The translations under genes and the position numbers were made by a program. Under the pieces are notes generated by a model, which did no database searches, was not told the DNA's origin, and saw only the letters and a list, made by a program, of their open reading frames with translations. From Labrenzia sp. PHM005 (GTDB lineage: Bacteria; Pseudomonadota; Alphaproteobacteria; Rhizobiales; Stappiaceae): DNA of 64,000 nucleotides. Numbering within the stretch: the stretch's first letter is position 1; each line of letters starts with the position of its first letter. The DNA is taken from contig NZ_CP041191.1 in assembly GCF_006517275.1 (NCBI RefSeq), positions 694,501-758,500 of the forward strand. Reading direction: 5' to 3'. Shown here piece after piece: positions 24,840-34,291 of this stretch.

Positions 24840-27200
24840 TTATTCGGCCGCCTGCTTCATGCCGGACTGAGCCAGAGCCCAGACCCGCTCCGGCGTTGCC
24901 GGCATGGTCAGGTCATTGGACCCCAGCGCGTCCGTGATCGCATTGATCACTGCCGGTGGAGAGCCGATTGCCCCAGCTTCGCCGCAGCCCTTCATGCCTA
25001 GCGGGTTGCCCGGGCATTCGGTGACATGGGTTGACAGCTGATAGGACGGCACATCGTCAGCACGCGGCATGGTGTAATCCATGTAGGACGCTGTCAGCAG
25101 CTGGCCGGTTTCGTCATAGGCCGCGTTTTCAAGCAACGCCTGACCGATACCTTGCGTGATGCCGCCGTGCACCTGGCCTTCCACGATCATCGGATTGATG
25201 ATCTTGCCGAAGTCATCGGCAGCGGTGAAGTTGACGATTTCCGTTTTACCGGTATCCGGATCAATCTCCACCTCACAGACATAGGTGCCTGCAGGGAAGG
25301 TGAAGTTGGTCGGATCATAGAAAGCGCCTTCCTTCAAACCCGGCTCCATGCCTTCCGGCAGGTTGTGGGCCGTATAAGCGGCTAGCGCCACTTCAGTGAA
25401 GGTCAGCTTCTTATCAGTACCAGCAACTTTCAGTTCGCCGCCCTCGATCTGGATATCCCCTTCGGACGCTTCCATCAGATGAGCTGCGATCTTCTTGGCT
25501 TTGGATTCGACCTTGTCGAGCGCCTTGACGATCGCCGACATGCCAACCGCGCCGGAACGCGAGCCGTAGGTGCCCATGCCGAACTGAACCTTGTCCGTGT
25601 CGCCATGGACAATGGAGACAGCATCGGTGTCGAGACCGAAACGCTCGCTGATCAGCTGGGCAAAGGTTGTTTCATGACCCTGACCGTGACTGTGCGAGCC
25701 CGTTAGAACCTCGATTGTGCCAACCGGATTGACGCGCACTTCGGCCGATTCCCAAAGGCCAACACCGGCGCCAAGCGAACCAACGGCCGCAGACGGCGCG
25801 ATGCCGCAGGCTTCGATGTAACAGGAAAGGCCAATGCCACGCAGCTTGCCACGAGAGGCCGCTTCCGCCTTACGAGCAGCAAAGCCATCGTAATCGGCAG
25901 CTTTGAGAGCCGCATCCAGTGTCGCGTCATAATCACCAGCGTCATAACACATGATCACTGGGGTCTGATGCGGGAAGGCACGGATGAAGTTCTTGCGGCG
26001 GAACTCTGCCGGGGATAGCCCGACTTCGCGCGCGGCCGTTTCCATCATGCGTTCAACCAGATAGGTCGCTTCCGGACGTCCAGCTCCACGATAGGCATCG
26101 ACCGGAGTCGTATTTGTATAAACCGCCTTCACGTTGGCGTGGATTGCCGGAATGTTGTACTGGCCCGACAGCAATGTCGCGTAGAGATATGTCGGAACAG
26201 ATGACGAGAACAGCGACATGTAAGCGCCAAGGTTCGCGACTGTTTTGACGCGGAAACCTGTGATCTTGTTGTCCGCATCGAGCGCCAGTTCGGCTTCCGA
26301 GCGGTGATCACGGCCATGCGCATCGGTCAGGAAGGCTTCCGTTCGGTCTGATGTCCATTTCACCGGACGTCCTACCTTCTTGGATGCCCAAAGGCAGACC
26401 ATCTCTTCCGGATAGATGTAGATCTTGGAGCCGAAGCCGCCGCCAACATCCGGTGCAATTACCCGAAGCTTGTGTTCCGGCGCAACAGCGTAAAACGCCG
26501 AGAGCACCAAGCGCGCCACATGGGGGTTCTGGGATGTAGTGTAGAGCGTGTAATGCTCTTCGGCATCGTCGTAGCCAGCCAGGGCAGCGCGCGGCTCCAT
26601 CGGGTTCGGCACCAGACGGTTGTTATGGATCTCCATCTTGGTGACGTGGGCTGCGCTTTCAAAGGCTGCGTTTGTTGCCGCTTCGTCGCCGATTTCCCAA
26701 TCGTAGATCAGGTTGCCTTCCGCTTCCGGATGGATTTGCGGCGCGCCATCTTTCAACGCATCCAGCGGATCAACAACGGCGTCGAGTTCTTCGTAATCGA
26801 CAACAACCGCATCCGCAGCATCGCGGGCTTGCGCCTGCGTATCGGCGACAACCACAGCGACTGCCTGGCCAACATGGCGGACGATTTCCGGCTCTAAAGC
26901 GCGCCAACCACCCATTTTCATCGGTGTGCCGTCTTTGGAGTGGATCATCCAACCGCAAATCAGGTTGCCAATCCCATCACCCACCAGCTGATCACCGGTT
27001 AGAACCGCATCTACACCCGGCATTGCCAGAGCAGCTTCAGAATCAATGCTTGTTACTTTTGCATGCGCATGCGGCGAGCGCACAAAGGCGGCATAGCCCA
27101 TTCCCGGCATCGCCATATCATCTGTATACCGGCCCTTACCGGTGATGAAGCGCTTGTCCTCTTTGCGCAAAGCGCGGGCGCCAATCCCCTCTACTGCCAT
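24840..27200 (-). CDS. CoxL-like molybdopterin-binding subunit (form II, xanthine dehydrogenase family)
   Basis: I choose the start [19 protein letters not shown] (786 residues), with GAGGGAGAG just upstream. It is the large catalytic subunit binding molybdopterin cytosine dinucleotide. The active-site loop at 369-375 is AYRGAGR, the form II signature; true aerobic CO dehydrogenases (form I) have AYxCSFR, with the Cys that carries copper. The catalytic glutamate is E741 in GCGEAG. So the enzyme probably hydroxylates an unidentified carbonyl or heterocyclic compound rather than oxidising CO. It sits between the 2Fe-2S and FAD subunit genes. Confidence 0.92.
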   Translation of the reverse strand: MAVEGIGARALRKEDKRFITGKGRYTDDMAMPGMGYAAFVRSPHAHAKVTSIDSEAALAMPGVDAVLTGDQLVGDGIGNLICGWMIHSKDGTPMKMGGWRALEPEIVRHVGQAVAVVVADTQAQARDAADAVVVDYEELDAVVDPLDALKDGAPQIHPEAEGNLIYDWEIGDEAATNAAFESAAHVTKMEIHNNRLVPNPMEPRAALAGYDDAEEHYTLYTTSQNPHVARLVLSAFYAVAPEHKLRVIAPDVGGGFGSKIYIYPEEMVCLWASKKVGRPVKWTSDRTEAFLTDAHGRDHRSEAELALDADNKITGFRVKTVANLGAYMSLFSSSVPTYLYATLLSGQYNIPAIHANVKAVYTNTTPVDAYRGAGRPEATYLVERMMETAAREVGLSPAEFRRKNFIRAFPHQTPVIMCYDAGDYDATLDAALKAADYDGFAARKAEAASRGKLRGIGLSCYIEACGIAPSAAVGSLGAGVGLWESAEVRVNPVGTIEVLTGSHSHGQGHETTFAQLISERFGLDTDAVSIVHGDTDKVQFGMGTYGSRSGAVGMSAIVKALDKVESKAKKIAAHLMEASEGDIQIEGGELKVAGTDKKLTFTEVALAAYTAHNLPEGMEPGLKEGAFYDPTNFTFPAGTYVCEVEIDPDTGKTEIVNFTAADDFGKIINPMIVEGQVHGGITQGIGQALLENAAYDETGQLLTASYMDYTMPRADDVPSYQLSTHVTECPGNPLGMKGCGEAGAIGSPPAVINAITDALGSNDLTMPATPERVWALAQSGMKQAAE

Positions 27201-27335
27201 CACTCTCTCCCTCAAAATTTCTGGCTTGCCACGTCCGCTGATGCTGCACTTATCCTCCCGGCAGCACACCAACGGTCAGGCCATGGTCTCTCTCATGCGC
27301 ATAAAGACGCATGCGAAAACGGTGACTGACTGTGC

Positions 27336-27827
27336 TTATTCAGCGGCCTGGGCCATACCGGCCATCTGGTCGGAGGCGGATTTGATCGCCTTAACGATGT
27401 TTTGATAGCCGGTGCAGCGGCAGATGTTGCCTTCCAGCTCGTGGCGGATGGTTTTTTCATCCAGATTGCCAGCGCCATGCCGGTTGATCATGTCGATTGC
27501 GCTCATGATCATGCCCGGAGTGCAAAAGCCGCACTGCAAACCGTGATGTTCGCGGAATGCGGCCTGGACCGGATGCAGATTATCGGCGCTGCCAACACCT
27601 TCCAACGTTACAACTTCGGCGCCCTCTGCTTGAGCAGCAAGCATTGTACAGGACTTCACGGCCTTACCGTTCACATGCACCACACAGGCGCCGCACTGCG
27701 ACGTATCACACCCAACATGAGTTCCTGTCAGGCCGCGCACATCCCTGATAAATCCGACCAGTAGTGTGCGGTCCTCCACATCTGCCGAAACGGACTTGCC
27801 GTTCAACACCATCGACACTTTCGCCAT
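27336..27827 (-). CDS. CoxS-like 2Fe-2S subunit
   Basis: The start giving [10 protein letters not shown] (163 residues) has GGGAGA upstream and matches the family. It has the plant-ferredoxin-type cluster ligands C40, C45, C48 and C60 ([10 protein letters not shown]), and the second cluster in the C-terminal domain, C99, C102, C136 and C138 (CGFC and CRC). It connects the molybdenum centre to FAD. The large subunit gene follows after 135 bp. Normal length; all eight cysteines are present. Confidence 0.93.
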   Translation of the reverse strand: MAKVSMVLNGKSVSADVEDRTLLVGFIRDVRGLTGTHVGCDTSQCGACVVHVNGKAVKSCTMLAAQAEGAEVVTLEGVGSADNLHPVQAAFREHHGLQCGFCTPGMIMSAIDMINRHGAGNLDEKTIRHELEGNICRCTGYQNIVKAIKSASDQMAGMAQAAE

Positions 27828-27998
27828 GAATTTTTCTCCCTCAGGTATCTCCAGATCCAAGTTCCCGCGTCCAACCGGATTCCCAGACCCAAAATTTCTC
27901 CGGCTTTCCGCCGGTTGTATGCCGTTCTCAACCCAGCAACTTCAGATGGTTCCGGGTCCTCCTTGCAAGAACTTTCTAAAACACTGGGCCAAAGGTCA

Positions 27999-28021
27999 AC
28001 CGCCGCCTTTGCAGCGGCGGT
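27999..28021 (-). other. Hairpin after the coxG-like gene
   Basis: ACCGCCGC (27999-28006) pairs perfectly with GCGGCGGT (28014-28021) around a 7-nt loop, 5 nt after the coxG-like stop codon as read on the minus strand. There is no U-run. It probably modulates read-through or mRNA stability between coxG and the S-L-M genes. Confidence 0.5.
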
Positions 28022-28026
28022 CAATT

Positions 28027-28734
28027 TCAGCTGGCCAGGGCCAAAACAATAATCAAACCGGCCAGTGCGACCATGCCCCAGACCATCGGCCCGCCGAAGG
28101 CACCGCGGCCGGCCGCCGCTTCAATATTCTCTTCGGCTTTATGGATTTGTTCCTCGACAGCGTGTTCTGCATCCTCCAAGGCATGAACCACTGTGTCAGG
28201 CGCATCCTCCATTGCCAAACGCTTGGCCTCTTCCGCAACACCTGGATCAAGCTCCTGGGCATTCCCGGCTGAGGCTTCCGCCACCGTTTCTGCCGGACCG
28301 GCAACGGCTTCTGAGAATTTCGTAAAGAACTCTTCAGCCATTTTTTTAGCCGTGGAATCGATCAGCCGACTGCCGAGTTGCGCCAGTTTGCCGCCGACCT
28401 GCGCCTTTGCGGTATATTCCAGCAAGGTGCCGCCCTCGGCGTCACTCAGCTTCACATCCGCTGATCCCTTGGCAAAGCCGGCAACGCCGCCCTTACCTTC
28501 GCCAACAATCGTGTAGCTTTCCGGTGCATTGATGTTTTCGAGCGTGACCGCGCCTTTGAACTTGGCTTTTACCGGACCGATTTTCGAGGTCACGGCAGCG
28601 GTCATTTCCGTGTCAGATGTTTTTTCCAAGGACTCGCAGCCCGGGATACACACCTTCAAAACTTCCGCATCATTCAATGCAGACCAGACAGCATCCCGCG
28701 ATGCCGGAATCAGTTGACTGCCCGATAACTCCAT
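28027..28734 (-). CDS. CoxG-like SRPBCC protein with C-terminal membrane anchor
   Basis: This 235-residue protein has an SRPBCC/CoxG domain at about 1-150 (LIPASRDAVWSALNDAEVLK, IPGCESLEK, VEFT-type strands). A linker rich in Ala and Glu follows, then a hydrophobic C-terminal helix at about 212-235 (MVWGMVALAGLIIVLALAS) that should anchor it in the cytoplasmic membrane. In CO oxidisers CoxG tethers the dehydrogenase to the membrane; here it probably does the same for the form II enzyme. It is the first gene of the minus-strand operon; the FIST gene diverges 226 bp away. Confidence 0.88.
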   Translation of the reverse strand: MELSGSQLIPASRDAVWSALNDAEVLKVCIPGCESLEKTSDTEMTAAVTSKIGPVKAKFKGAVTLENINAPESYTIVGEGKGGVAGFAKGSADVKLSDAEGGTLLEYTAKAQVGGKLAQLGSRLIDSTAKKMAEEFFTKFSEAVAGPAETVAEASAGNAQELDPGVAEEAKRLAMEDAPDTVVHALEDAEHAVEEQIHKAEENIEAAAGRGAFGGPMVWGMVALAGLIIVLALAS

Positions 28735-28960
28735 TGTCTCCCTCCAAAGCCGATCTTTTTTTAAAATCGGAAGCTTATAGAAAAGAACAGTGGCCCGGCC
28801 CTGTACACTGTACTTTAGGCCACGACCTCATCAATGAATGAAGGTGCGACCTAAGACGAGTCTCCGCTCTCCTTTACAAGCCTCCCGCTCAACAGCTACA
28901 AATTTATTGTGGTGACGGCAATCCCAGAGACAAGAGGAGGCTGGCATCTGGGAGGACAGT

Positions 28961-30157
28961 TTGGATCAAAAAGCCTGGACGCGATATGGCTGCGGGGTGG
29001 TTGCTCTGACAGCCAGCCGGCCAGAAGAAACTTTTTTTTGGACAGAATTGGGCGCTGCTGCGGCCTCCGGCCAGTTCACACTTGGTCTGTTGTTTTTTTC
29101 GCAAGACAATTTTTCAGCTGACGTTATTCAAGCGCAGATGGCGCAGTATGCTGCGGAACTTTCCTATGCCGCCTGTTCAACGGCAGGGGAAATAGGCGCC
29201 TTGGGCAATGACACCGGCCAATGCCTGGCAATTTTGTTCCCGAAAGACCAGTTTACCATCGAGCCGATCAGGATCGATGGAATCCGGACCATCGGCTTTG
29301 ACCGGATCGTTGCACAAGTCAAACAAGCCCGGCAGACTTTTGAGAAAGAACATCAACCTTCCGCTCTATATCCAGATATGGGCGAAACCTTCGCAATTTG
29401 TCTGATCGACGGGCTGTCCGTTGTGGAAGAAATGGTCACCGCAGCACTTCACTGGGCGCTGGAAGATATTCCGCTTCTTGGCGGTTCATCCGGAGACAGT
29501 ATGCGGTTTGCAAAAACGTCCCTGATCCTCAACGGTACTGCCGGTGACGATTGCGCATTGGTTCTTTTGTGCCGCAGCAAAGTGCCGTTCAAGATTTTTA
29601 AAACCGACCACTTTGTGCCAACGGAACGCAAACTCGTTGTCACCCGGTCGGATCCGGCAAGACGCATCATTTACGAATTTAATGCAGCGGAAGCGGCTTC
29701 CGAATATGCCCTGGCGGTGGGTCTTGATCCCTCGTCGCTGTCGGCAATGAGTTTTGCATCCAATCCTCTGGTGGTCCGCGTTGGCGGTGAATACTACTGC
29801 CGCTCGGTGCAAAAGGTTAATCCGGACGGGTCCCTGTCCTTCTTTTGTGCCATCGACGATGGCATCGTGCTCACCGTTGCAGAACCGACCGGCATGACCC
29901 GCTCAACCCGGGAAGCCTTCGAAAGCGTCGATAAAGAGATCGGCGGGATTGACTTTGTGTTGGGGTTTGATTGCGCGCTGCGCCGGATCGATGCACAAAA
30001 CCGCCAGGCTACCCAACGCATCAATGCTATCTACGACACGTATAATGTTCTCGGTTTCAACACCTATGGCGAACAATATCTGTCGATGCACCTCAATCAC
30101 ACATTCACCGGGATCGCATTTGCAAGAGCCCCATCTGGTCCGGGAGCACTCTTATGA
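28961..30157 (+). CDS. FIST-domain sensory protein
   Basis: This 398-residue protein has a FIST N-terminal domain (about 45-235, with CSTAGEIGALG and PLLGGSSGDSM) and a FIST C-terminal domain (about 245-385, ending with NAIYDTYNVLGFNTYGEQY). FIST proteins are thought to sense small molecules and signal to partner proteins. The start is a TTG with GGAGG five nucleotides upstream; no in-frame ATG lies near it. Its TGA overlaps the ATG of the histidine kinase gene (ATGA), so the two are coupled and the FIST protein is probably the input module of the kinase. Sets with a FIST protein, kinase and NarL-type regulator are known near alcohol-oxidation genes in pseudomonads. Confidence 0.88.
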   Translation: MDQKAWTRYGCGVVALTASRPEETFFWTELGAAAASGQFTLGLLFFSQDNFSADVIQAQMAQYAAELSYAACSTAGEIGALGNDTGQCLAILFPKDQFTIEPIRIDGIRTIGFDRIVAQVKQARQTFEKEHQPSALYPDMGETFAICLIDGLSVVEEMVTAALHWALEDIPLLGGSSGDSMRFAKTSLILNGTAGDDCALVLLCRSKVPFKIFKTDHFVPTERKLVVTRSDPARRIIYEFNAAEAASEYALAVGLDPSSLSAMSFASNPLVVRVGGEYYCRSVQKVNPDGSLSFFCAIDDGIVLTVAEPTGMTRSTREAFESVDKEIGGIDFVLGFDCALRRIDAQNRQATQRINAIYDTYNVLGFNTYGEQYLSMHLNHTFTGIAFARAPSGPGALL

Positions 30158-31506
30158 GCCTTTACGATATTGATGACCCGGCCCGCCTGAAAAAAATCAA
30201 CGCTGCACTGGTCAACCGGGTCGAACAGGCGATTGATCAGCAGAGAAACGCCTTTTCCCTGTTTCAGACGGCAATATCTTTGGAAGGGCAGATCCGGCGC
30301 CGCACGGATGAGCTCACATCCGCCTTGCATAGGGTGGAGGAAATCAATGTTGAGTTGGCGCGGCAAAAGGATATTTCGGAAAAAGCCAACCGGTCAAAAA
30401 CGCAGTTTCTTGCGGCCGCAAGCCACGACATCCTACAGCCACTCAATGCGGCCCAGCTGACCATTTCTTCGCTCTATGACCTTCAAGAGTCCGACAAAGC
30501 CCGGGCGATGGTTGGCCAGGTTGAGCGATCGCTGGACACAATGAACGAGCTCCTGCGCACACTTCTGGATATTTCCCGGCTGGATGCCGGGGTCACGACA
30601 CCGCGTTTTACCTCCGTTCCGATCCCGCCAATTCTCGACAGCCTGTTGTCGGACCTCCGGCCGATCGCCGAAAAAAAAGGCCTTCGGCTGCGCGTCGCCG
30701 TCACCAATGACTGCGTTTACACCGACCGGCTGATGTTGCGACGCGCGCTGCAGAACCTGATTTCAAATGCCATCCGCTACACCGATCAAGGGGGAGTCTT
30801 AATCGGCACAAGGCGGCAGGGCGACCGAATTTCCATTGAGGTGATCGACACCGGGCGCGGCATTCCGGAAGACCAGCAGGAAAAGATATTTGAAGAATTT
30901 CACCGTGGCCCTCTGGCCGAGGGTGATTTCGATCAGGGAACCGGACTTGGTTTGGGACTTGCCATCGTCAGCCGGCTAGTCACCGCTCTCAATCATGAAG
31001 TCTCGGTGAATTCGGCTCCGGGCAAAGGTAGTATTTTCCGCATCAGCGCGCTGCGGGCCTCCGAACCGCCAGCCGTGCGGATAGGAGAGTCGATCCAATC
31101 AGCTCCAGCCCCGGCAAATGCAAATCTTGCTGGCAAGAAAATCCTGGTTCTGGAAAATGATCCGGCAGTGCTTGAGGCTATGAAGGGGCTGCTGGCGACC
31201 TGGGGCTGCGATTTCAAGATGGCCCGTTCGACCCATCAAGCTCTAACAGCGCTGGATAGCAACAGCTGGATCCCTGACTTGATCATTGCCGACCATCATC
31301 TGGATTTCGGCAATCTGGGCACAGATACCCTCGTCCATTTGTTCGGTATTCTTCCGGTCCGAGTTCCGGCGATCCTTGCAACGGCCGATGCCTCTGAAGC
31401 CGTTGTCGAACAAGCGGCCAGCCTCGGTGTTGAACATATGCGCAAGCCGGTGAAACCAGCTCAGCTGCGGGCACTGGCAACGCATCTCATCAACGGCGGC
31501 GAATAA
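30154..31506 (+). CDS. Hybrid sensor histidine kinase with C-terminal receiver
   Basis: This 450-residue soluble kinase has an N-terminal coiled-coil-like segment (about 15-80), HisKA with phosphoacceptor H91 in ASHDILQPLNAAQ, HATPase (about 195-310; N box LQNLISNAIRYT, G boxes DTGRGIP and GTGLGLGL), then a receiver domain (about 325-450) with predicted phospho-Asp D380 in LIIADHHLD. There are no membrane segments and no own sensor domain, so the signal probably comes from the FIST protein encoded just upstream. The ASHDILQPLNAA type of H box is shared with NahK/ErcS'-like kinases. The likely output is the NarL-type regulator encoded convergently just downstream. Confidence 0.92.
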   Translation: MSLYDIDDPARLKKINAALVNRVEQAIDQQRNAFSLFQTAISLEGQIRRRTDELTSALHRVEEINVELARQKDISEKANRSKTQFLAAASHDILQPLNAAQLTISSLYDLQESDKARAMVGQVERSLDTMNELLRTLLDISRLDAGVTTPRFTSVPIPPILDSLLSDLRPIAEKKGLRLRVAVTNDCVYTDRLMLRRALQNLISNAIRYTDQGGVLIGTRRQGDRISIEVIDTGRGIPEDQQEKIFEEFHRGPLAEGDFDQGTGLGLGLAIVSRLVTALNHEVSVNSAPGKGSIFRISALRASEPPAVRIGESIQSAPAPANANLAGKKILVLENDPAVLEAMKGLLATWGCDFKMARSTHQALTALDSNSWIPDLIIADHHLDFGNLGTDTLVHLFGILPVRVPAILATADASEAVVEQAASLGVEHMRKPVKPAQLRALATHLINGGE

Positions 31507-31518
31507 ACTGCCTGCCGA

Positions 31519-32235
31519 TTACTGAAGCGGTGGCGTAGCCTCTGTCGTGGACAAAACATCAAATGGGTCAGCAGTGCCCAATGCTTCCAGCCGTTTTACT
31601 TCAATCACCGCCTGGGTCCGGCTGGAAACACTCAGTTTGCGCAGAATTTCGGACACATGCGCTTTGACTGTCGTTTCGCCAACCGAAAGCTCATAGGCGA
31701 TCTGCTTGTTCAAAAGGCCGTTGCAGATCATCTGCAAAACTCGGATTTGCTGCGGCGTCAAACTGGCGAGCCGTTCAATCATCTTACGGGTTTCATCATC
31801 GATCGGCTCATCGGCCGCATCACAATAGTTTTCCGGCACATAGACAGCACCGTTCATCACCTGTTGGATGGCATTAGCGAGCGTGGTTTTCTTCGATGAT
31901 TTCGGAATAAAGCCGGCCGCTCCATAGGCCATCACCTGCGCGATGATCGGCGGATCTTCAGCTCCGGAAACGACCACGACCGGGAGCCGGGGATAGTGGG
32001 TCCTAAGGTGAAGAAGGCCATCCATTCCTTTTACTCCGGGCATGGACAGGTCTAAAAGTGCCAGATCAAAACTGGAATCATCTTTGAGAAGCCTGCTAGC
32101 TTCATCAAGTGATGCCGCATCAAGCGTGTCAGAGTTCGGATACGCCAACTCAACCGCGCTGTGCAATGCTTCCCTAAACAGGGGATGATCGTCAATGATC
32201 AGGAATTTGCTCGCGCCGTTGCTTTCAATAGACAT
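31519..32235 (-). CDS. NarL/LuxR-type response regulator
   Basis: This 238-residue protein has a receiver domain at about 10-130 with IIDDHPLF and phosphoacceptor Asp in LLDLSMPG. The C-terminal LuxR helix-turn-helix is at about 165-225 (LTPQQIRVLQMICNGLLNKQ, SVGETTVKAHVSEILRKL). It resembles the AgmR/ErbR group. The gene ends 12 nt from the end of the hybrid kinase gene in convergent orientation. The kinase, its FIST input and this regulator form a likely signalling set, and the cox-like operon is the nearest target. Confidence 0.92.
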   Translation of the reverse strand: MSIESNGASKFLIIDDHPLFREALHSAVELAYPNSDTLDAASLDEASRLLKDDSSFDLALLDLSMPGVKGMDGLLHLRTHYPRLPVVVVSGAEDPPIIAQVMAYGAAGFIPKSSKKTTLANAIQQVMNGAVYVPENYCDAADEPIDDETRKMIERLASLTPQQIRVLQMICNGLLNKQIAYELSVGETTVKAHVSEILRKLSVSSRTQAVIEVKRLEALGTADPFDVLSTTEATPPLQ

Positions 32236-32765
32236 GGCTGTGGGCCTCCCCTCTCCAATTAGATCCGCACATTTCGGTCTGTATTACGTTTCAAAACCGT
32301 AGCTAGGTCATCAGTGTTTCTCGAGAATGATGTCAACTCAACTGTCCTTTAGATGAAAGTCTCGCGGAGATTGCCCTGTCGCAGGAAGCCGCTGCGTCAT
32401 AAGATTAAAGTTGAAGTTTTGGTTCAGTTTTTTTTGTGGCAGTGGTTCCAATACCGCTCCTTTTTGGTGTAAGGAACGATGAGCCAAGGCATAGTCTCTG
32501 ACGCAATTCGGAACAGTTTGCCACAGCCACGACAATCAAAATTCCTTTGCAATCTGTAACTTAGATCCGGAACACCGCTGATACGGCCGTGGTAATCCGG
32601 TCCTCTATGCGGTGGTACTGCGCCATTTATCGGGCGTCGGTTCATCGGCGGCAAATTCGGCAACCCCGCCAAATACGTTTCCAAAACTGCGAAGGGTGCA
32701 CCTCCAAGACGCCGGCGCTCCGGCTGGCCAATGACCCTTGTTCGAATGCACAAAGGAGAACGCGG
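32236..32765. other. 530-bp intergenic region before the TonB gene cluster
   Basis: No convincing gene is seen. The region must hold the promoters of the response regulator (minus strand) and of the TonB-system operon (plus strand). A 10-bp palindrome TTCTCGAGAA lies at 32318-32327 and a run of eight T at about 32429-32436. A minus-strand open frame (32424-32753) with a CxxC pair has no start signal or recognisable homology. An iron-responsive operator (Irr, RirA or Fur) is expected here, but I could not identify one with confidence. Confidence 0.5.
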
Positions 32766-33188
32766 ATGAAAAAAATTCTGGTTTCTTGCCTGATTGCCCT
32801 TGCTGGTTTGGCGGGCTTAAGTGCGCAAGCTCAATCGGCTGAGGCGATCACCGTGCAGCTGAATACTGCGGAAACAGCCGGTGACGCCTGCCGCCTGACC
32901 TTTGTCATCAAGAACGATCTTGCTGCTGGCCTGGACGCGCTCGGATTTGATCTGGTTACGTTCGATCCGTCTGAAGGCGTCTCAGGCTATGCAGCGGTCA
33001 ACTTCGGCACCATTCCACCGGGAAAGACCGTCGTCCGCCAATATGATGTCGGCAATGGCGCGTGCACCGGAATTTCCCGGGTTCTTCTGAACGAAGTCCG
33101 GGTTTGCGAAGCCGATAAGGCGGCCGTTGCAAACTGCCTGTCCAAGCTGAGCATCTCGTCCCGGTCTGACATCGACTTCATCATGTAA
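32766..33188 (+). CDS. Small secreted protein preceding exbB
   Basis: I place the start at the ATG giving MKKILVSCLIALAG (140 residues), with AGGAG 7 nt upstream. A clear Sec signal peptide ends near residue 24 (SAQAQSAEA). The mature part has four cysteines (DACRL, GACTG, RVCEAD, NCLSK) that may form two disulfides, and a beta-rich pattern with CRLTFVIKNDL and KTVVRQYDV. Proteins of this pattern occur, as I recall, directly before exbB in TonB clusters of other alphaproteobacteria. Its TAA overlaps the ATG of exbB by one base. The function is unknown; a periplasmic accessory of the TonB machine is a reasonable guess. Confidence 0.8.
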   Translation: MKKILVSCLIALAGLAGLSAQAQSAEAITVQLNTAETAGDACRLTFVIKNDLAAGLDALGFDLVTFDPSEGVSGYAAVNFGTIPPGKTVVRQYDVGNGACTGISRVLLNEVRVCEADKAAVANCLSKLSISSRSDIDFIM

Positions 33189-33913
33189 TGGCGGACCAAA
33201 TGCCCCAATATCTTGCTGCGGCCCTGCCGTCTTTCCTTGCGCCGCTTACCGGTTTGATCGACCAGGGCGGCCCTGTCGTTCTTCTTCTTTTTTGCCTATC
33301 GATTGTAGCGGTTGGCCTCATCTTGGCGAAAGTCCTGCAGTTTTCCTTCCTGGGCGTTGGCCGGCATAACGGTGCGCGCGCGGCATTGGCCCTGTGGCTC
33401 GATGGGAAGCACCATGACGCTCAGTCGTTGGCCGAACAAAAGAACTCTGTTTTGGCAAATGTTCTGGTCAAGCTGATGTCCAGTACGCATCTGGCCAATG
33501 TCGATCATGTGCTTTTGAAAGAGGACATTGAGCGGATCTGCATCCAGCGCATCAATGTGTTGCGGGCCTATTTGCGTCCGCTGGATATGATCGCACAAAC
33601 CGCTCCGCTGATTGGCCTGCTTGGAACAGTACTTGGCATGATCGAGGCATTCCAGGCCATGCAAGGAGCTGGCGCTGCGGTCGACCCGTCGGTTCTCGCC
33701 GGCGGTATCTGGGTGGCCCTGCTGACAACTGCGGTCGGCTTGGCCGTTGCAATTCCTGTGTCTGCGATTGTCGGCTGGTTCGACAGCCGGGTCGAAGCCG
33801 AGCAAGCCGAAATGGAAGCCCTGGTAACGGCCTTCTTCACCGGCGGTGTTGCTGACCGGGGCACTGCCGAAGTGGTGGCGCTGGATATTCCGGAGCCGAG
33901 GCATGCGGTTTAA
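33188..33913 (+). CDS. exbB: ExbB/TolQ-family proton channel protein
   Basis: This 241-residue inner-membrane protein has three predicted membrane segments (about 22-45, 120-142, 170-192) and the family core LIGLLGTVLGMIEAFQAM, followed by IWVALLTTAVGLAVAIP. With ExbD it converts the proton gradient into movement of TonB. It begins with an ATG overlapping the stop of the secreted-protein gene (TAATG) and overlaps exbD by 11 bp, so translation of the cluster is coupled. TolQ is the alternative name, but the TonB gene and receptor in the same cluster favour ExbB. Confidence 0.9.
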   Translation: MADQMPQYLAAALPSFLAPLTGLIDQGGPVVLLLFCLSIVAVGLILAKVLQFSFLGVGRHNGARAALALWLDGKHHDAQSLAEQKNSVLANVLVKLMSSTHLANVDHVLLKEDIERICIQRINVLRAYLRPLDMIAQTAPLIGLLGTVLGMIEAFQAMQGAGAAVDPSVLAGGIWVALLTTAVGLAVAIPVSAIVGWFDSRVEAEQAEMEALVTAFFTGGVADRGTAEVVALDIPEPRHAV

Positions 33914-34283
33914 AGCAAGGCAGAAGCGGAAACCGCTTGGCCTGACATCTCTGATTGATGTGATCTTTCTGCTCCTCTTGTTTTTCATGCTGGCATCCAG
34001 CTTTACCCGCTACCAGGCCCTTGAGGTTGCCAGCGGCGGGCAAGGCGGTGGTGCCGATGTCAAACCGGCGTTCCTGCGCATTCACAGCGCCGAGCGTATC
34101 GACCTCAATGGCAGGCAGCTGCAAAAACCGGAACTAGTGGAGAAATTCGCCGGCCTTATTGGAGATAAACCGGTCGTGGTCGCGATCTGGTCTGGTCCTG
34201 AAGCCAACGTTCAAGATGTTGTCGATGTCATGTCTGCTGCCCGTCAAACGGGTCTCAAAACCGTGCTGGTCACCGGAGATTAG
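33903..34283 (+). CDS. exbD: ExbD-family protein, first copy
   Basis: The start is the ATG giving MRFKARQKRKPLG (126 residues), inside the end of exbB. A single N-terminal membrane helix, LTSLIDVIFLLLLFFMLASS (about 14-33), contains the conserved aspartate D19 needed for proton conduction. The periplasmic part follows. It is one of two ExbD copies in tandem. Confidence 0.88.
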   Translation: MRFKARQKRKPLGLTSLIDVIFLLLLFFMLASSFTRYQALEVASGGQGGGADVKPAFLRIHSAERIDLNGRQLQKPELVEKFAGLIGDKPVVVAIWSGPEANVQDVVDVMSAARQTGLKTVLVTGD

Positions 34284-34291
34284 GGCCTGCC

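Noticed and set aside
24840..27200. Aerobic CO dehydrogenase
   Set aside because: The active-site loop is AYRGAGR (form II) and not the form I AYxCSFR, so a CO-oxidising role is not supported in spite of the coxG-S-L-M gene set.
32318..32327. TTCTCGAGAA as an iron-response operator
   Set aside because: A 10-bp palindrome of this kind is common by chance and does not resemble Irr, RirA or Fur sites.
32424..32753. Minus-strand 109-residue open frame with a CxxC pair in the intergenic region before the TonB cluster
   Set aside because: It has no ribosome site, its N-terminal half looks like random translation (many Arg, Pro, Gly), and no homology is recognised. An insertion-sequence remnant was considered, but no terminal repeats or transposase motifs are seen.
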